From Pseudarthrobacter chlorophenolicus (GTDB lineage: Bacteria > Actinomycetota > Actinomycetes > Actinomycetales > Micrococcaceae): 64,000 nt of DNA. Made by a program: the position numbers and the translations under genes. The notes under the pieces were generated by a model. It did not search any database. It had not been told where the DNA came from and was given only the letters and a program-made list of their open reading frames with translations. The stretch lies in contig NZ_JZTW01000004.1 of NCBI RefSeq assembly GCF_000962805.1, positions 174,658 through 238,657 on the forward strand. Reading direction: 5' to 3'. This document shows positions 61,396 through 64,000 of this stretch, piece after piece. Positions within the stretch are counted from its first letter, which is position 1, and the number at the start of each line of letters is the position of its first letter.

Positions 61396-62607
61396 ATGAC
61401 ATACCTGCCCGGCCTCCGCCAGCCCGCGCCGCCAACGATGGTGGCATGGGGCGCTGACATGACGGCGTACAACTTTGGCCACGGGCATCCCATGGCGCCG
61501 GCGCGGATGGAGCTCACCGCGCGCCTGGCGGAAAGCCTGGGGCTGTTCAGCCTGGACCATGTGGCGGTGGAAGCGCCGGGCGTGGCAACGGACAGCGAAC
61601 TCGAAGCAGTCCACTCGGCAGACTACGTGGCAGCGGTACGGAAGGTCAGTGCTGATCCGTCCACCCCCGACGAATCGAGGGGCCTGGGAACCGAGGACGA
61701 CCCCGCGTTTGCCGGCATGCATGAGGCGTCCGCCCGACTGGCCGGCGGCTCGCTGCTGGCGGCGTCCCGGATCCTGGACGGCTCCGCCGTTCACGCCGTC
61801 AACTTCGGTGGCGGCATGCACCATGCCGCCCGGGACAGGGCCAGCGGGTTCTGCATCTACAACGATGCCGCGCTGGCCGTGCAGAAGCTGCTCGACGGCG
61901 GCGTCCGCAAGGTGGCGTACATCGACGTCGACGCCCATCACGGCGATGGAACGGAAAGCATCTTCTGGAACGATCCCCGCGTGCTGACTCTTTCCCTGCA
62001 CGAATCGGGAATGACCCTCTTCCCCGGCACTGGCTTCGCCAACGAGATCGGCGGCCCGGGTGCCGAGGGGACAGCAGTAAACGTGGCCCTGCCCTCGGGC
62101 ACGGGGGATGCCGGCTGGCTGCGGGCGTTTTACGCGGTGGTTCCCCAGGTGGTGGCCGCCTTCGAACCTGAGGTGATCGTGAGCCAGCACGGTTGCGATT
62201 CGCACCGGACGGATCCGCTGACCCACCTCAATCTCAGTGTGGACGGCCAGCGTGAGGCAGCGTCCGCCGTCGGGAACCTTGCTGCACAATTCTGCGGCGG
62301 ACGGTGGATCGCCACCGGCGGCGGCGGATACAACGTGGTGGACGTGGTGCCCCGCGCCTGGAGCCACCTGGTGGCCATCGCGGCGGGCCGGCCTGTGCCC
62401 CTCCGGACCCCGGTGCCGCAGGACTGGCGCGACTACGTCGACGCCAAATACGGTGCCACAGCGCCGGAGCTGATGGGCGACGACGTTGAGCTGTGGTGGC
62501 GCTCATGGGAGGTTGGTTTCGACCCCAACGACGCCGTGGACCGCACGGTGATGGCCACCCGCAAGGCCGTTTTTCCGCTGCATGGACTGGACCCCTGGTT
62601 CGACTGA
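61396..62607 (+). CDS. acuC: Acetoin utilization protein AcuC, histone-deacetylase family
   Basis: A 403-residue zinc-dependent lysine deacetylase. The early GHGHPMAPARMELT, the catalytic HHAARDRASGFCIYND, and the zinc motif YIDVDAHHGDGTE are intact, with IVSQHGCDSHRTDPL completing the site. In Bacillus, AcuC deacetylates and reactivates acetyl-CoA synthetase; here acsA is 26 kb away. ATG 61396 or the later 61438 could be the start. Confidence 0.93.
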   Translation: MTYLPGLRQPAPPTMVAWGADMTAYNFGHGHPMAPARMELTARLAESLGLFSLDHVAVEAPGVATDSELEAVHSADYVAAVRKVSADPSTPDESRGLGTEDDPAFAGMHEASARLAGGSLLAASRILDGSAVHAVNFGGGMHHAARDRASGFCIYNDAALAVQKLLDGGVRKVAYIDVDAHHGDGTESIFWNDPRVLTLSLHESGMTLFPGTGFANEIGGPGAEGTAVNVALPSGTGDAGWLRAFYAVVPQVVAAFEPEVIVSQHGCDSHRTDPLTHLNLSVDGQREAASAVGNLAAQFCGGRWIATGGGGYNVVDVVPRAWSHLVAIAAGRPVPLRTPVPQDWRDYVDAKYGATAPELMGDDVELWWRSWEVGFDPNDAVDRTVMATRKAVFPLHGLDPWFD

Positions 62608-62684
62608 CGTGGCCTCCGTCCCATTCCCCCCAGACCCCGAAATAGTTGATGCCTTTCGGCGTATATGTCGTTAGGGTGGGAGGC

Positions 62685-63350
62685 ATGGTGACAGACGACG
62701 TATTTGCCGTCATTGCGGAATCAACCCGGCGGGACATCCTGGTTTCGCTGTGCAACGGGGACAAAGCCGTGGGCGAACTGGTGGAAGAACTGGCAGCAAG
62801 CCAGCCCACCATTTCCAAGCACCTGAAAGTCCTCCGCGAGGCGCAACTGGTGAGCATGCGGGCGCAGGGCCAAAAGCGCTACTACGCGCTGAACCGGAAG
62901 CCCCTTGAGGGCGTGGCCAGTTGGCTTGGGATGTTCGACGTCGGTGCCCTCGCCACAGTGCCCGAAGCCGCCGCCGCTGAAGGCACAGCCGGCACGAAGC
63001 CAGCAGGCTCAGCCGCGGACAAGCAAGCCGCGGCCACCGCTGTTCCGGAACCTGCAACGGAAGCTGCCCCCGCCGAGCCTGGTGCGGCCGCATGCGCTGC
63101 CGCAGAGCCAGCCGGCCTCGGCGAGGGGGCGCCCGAAGCAGTCCCCGCCGGCGCTGTGTCCGCTGATGTCCTGGTGCGCGACGGTGCGGAACTGAGTCCC
63201 GCCGTCGTCATTCCCGGCGGCACCTCGGCACCGCTCAGCGACGACAGCGTTCCGCAGCAGATCGGCAGGTCGGTGGGGCGTGCCGCCACCCGGGCCGCCG
63301 ACCTGCTGGCCAACCTCCCCAACCTGCCGAAGTTCGGGCGCAAGAAGTAG
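62685..63350 (+). CDS. ArsR-type HTH regulator with long acidic/Ala-rich tail
   Basis: A 221-residue protein. Residues 1-90 are a complete ArsR-type winged helix (FAVIAESTRRDILVSL ... SQPTISKHLKVLREAQLV). From about 95 to 190 the chain is rich in Ala, Pro, Glu and Gly with low complexity. The last 35 residues (IGRSVGRAATRAADLLANLPNLPKFGRKK, cited in part) form a basic amphipathic helix. There are no obvious metal-sensing cysteines. ATG 62685 follows GGGAGG. Targets unknown. Confidence 0.85.
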   Translation: MVTDDVFAVIAESTRRDILVSLCNGDKAVGELVEELAASQPTISKHLKVLREAQLVSMRAQGQKRYYALNRKPLEGVASWLGMFDVGALATVPEAAAAEGTAGTKPAGSAADKQAAATAVPEPATEAAPAEPGAAACAAAEPAGLGEGAPEAVPAGAVSADVLVRDGAELSPAVVIPGGTSAPLSDDSVPQQIGRSVGRAATRAADLLANLPNLPKFGRKK

Positions 63351-63353
63351 GGC

Positions 63354-64000
63354 CTACTTCCCCAGCAGACGGACGTGCTCCGGCGACAGGTCGGCGATTC
63401 GGCTGACGCCGAGCAGCGCCATGGTGCGGGCCATGTCCTTTTCCAGGATCTGCAGCGTGCGGTCCACCCCGGCCCGGCCGCCGGCCATCAGGCCGTAGAG
63501 GTAGGCGCGGCCGATCAGCGTGAAGTCGGCGCCCAGGGCCAGCGCCGCCACGATGTCAGCGCCGCTCATGATTCCCGTGTCCAGGATGATGGCCGCGTCG
63601 GTGTTGTCCGCGGCGAAGGCCTGCCTGACCTCGGGGAGCAGGTGGAAAGGTATCGGTGCGCGGTCCAGTTGCCGGCCGCCGTGGTTGGACAGGACCACCC
63701 CGTCGGCGCCGTGGTCCACCACGCGGCGGGCGTCCTCCACGGTCTGGATGCCCTTGACCACCAGCTTGCCTTTCCAGGTTTCCCTGAGCCAGTCGAGGTC
63801 CTCGAACGTGAGGGTGGGGTCGAACATGGAGTTGATGAGGTCTGCCACGGTGCCGGTGTAGCGGGACAGCGAGGCGAAGGTCAGTGGCTCGTGGGTAAGG
63901 AAGTTGAACCACCAGGCGGGCCGGTAGGAGGCGTCCAGCACGGTTTTGAGGGTCAGCGCCGGCGGGATGGTCATGCCGTTCCGGACGTCGCGGAGGCGGG
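63354..64000 (-). CDS. lldD: FMN-dependent L-lactate dehydrogenase (LldD), 5' part missing
   Basis: The C-terminal 215 residues of an FMN alpha-hydroxy-acid dehydrogenase. The active-site signature [15 protein letters not shown] with the catalytic His and Arg, the LVVKGI strand and the [14 protein letters not shown] phosphate-binding segment are all visible. It oxidises L-lactate to pyruvate at the membrane. The frame is open past the right edge (RLRDVRNG before the internal Met at 63974), so that Met is not the start. It converges on the ArsR gene. Confidence 0.94.
   Translation of the reverse strand, partial: RLRDVRNGMTIPPALTLKTVLDASYRPAWWFNFLTHEPLTFASLSRYTGTVADLINSMFDPTLTFEDLDWLRETWKGKLVVKGIQTVEDARRVVDHGADGVVLSNHGGRQLDRAPIPFHLLPEVRQAFAADNTDAAIILDTGIMSGADIVAALALGADFTLIGRAYLYGLMAGGRAGVDRTLQILEKDMARTMALLGVSRIADLSPEHVRLLGK

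Noticed and set aside
1..64000. CRISPR arrays, IS elements, phage genes, tRNAs
   Set aside because: Looked for on both strands; no regular repeat-spacer pattern, transposase, integrase or tRNA-like cloverleaf was recognised.

Overview
The window is a high-GC chromosomal segment from an actinobacterium, most likely a member of the Micrococcaceae (Arthrobacter/Pseudarthrobacter type). The grounds are the GC-rich codon use, frequent GTG starts, GTGA/ATGA start-stop overlaps, and gene neighbourhoods such as the compact Tad pilus locus beside a Rv3649-type helicase. This assignment is from gene content only. I saw no rRNA, tRNA, CRISPR array, insertion sequence or prophage. Two genes are cut by the window ends: a catalase on the left and lldD on the right.

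Layout. 1-7.1 kb: catalase (partial), a CbxX-type AAA ATPase, a DMT exporter divergent from an XRE-cupin regulator, a secreted glycosidase-like protein with six ChW repeats, and an MFS efflux gene. 7.1-20.9 kb: a natural-product locus read leftwards. It holds a 3,528-residue NRPS (C-A-PCP three times, then TE), MbtH, a Drr-type ABC exporter and an Sfp-type phosphopantetheinyl transferase, all tightly linked, preceded by a small secreted peptide gene and a hairpin leader. 21.1-29.2 kb: an alpha-galactoside locus (GH36 alpha-galactosidase, ABC importer, Gfo/Idh/MocA dehydrogenase, LacI regulator). 29.2-33.5 kb: a second sugar ABC importer with a DeoR regulator. 33.6-39.3 kb: acetyl-CoA synthetase, a membrane protein with a long disordered tail, endonuclease III, a NUDIX hydrolase and a YegP-like protein. 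39.5-49.9 kb: a divergent family-A DNA polymerase, the seven-gene Tad/Flp locus, a DUF1998 helicase and a GNAT protein. 49.9-64 kb: mostly housekeeping genes, including trhO, two related lipoproteins, a PrmC-like methyltransferase, topA, ppx, proC, the Trk potassium pair, acuC, an ArsR-type regulator and lldD.

How they work together. The NRPS operon is a self-contained production and export unit: synthetase, MbtH chaperone, carrier-protein activator and exporter. It carries no tailoring genes. Its three adenylation pockets look nearly identical and are lined with acidic residues, so the product may be a repeat of one, possibly cationic, amino acid. The two sugar loci each carry a readable promoter with CRP/GlxR-like sites just downstream of the -10. 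The alpha-galactoside locus also has two copies of a LacI-type operator. Both solute-binding-protein genes are followed by strong hairpins.

The most notable items are the orphan NRPS cluster with its leader peptide, the repeated promoter-like element of the Tad locus, the paired operators of the sugar locus, and a 20-bp tandem duplication that made a 7-codon mini-ORF between nth and the NUDIX gene.
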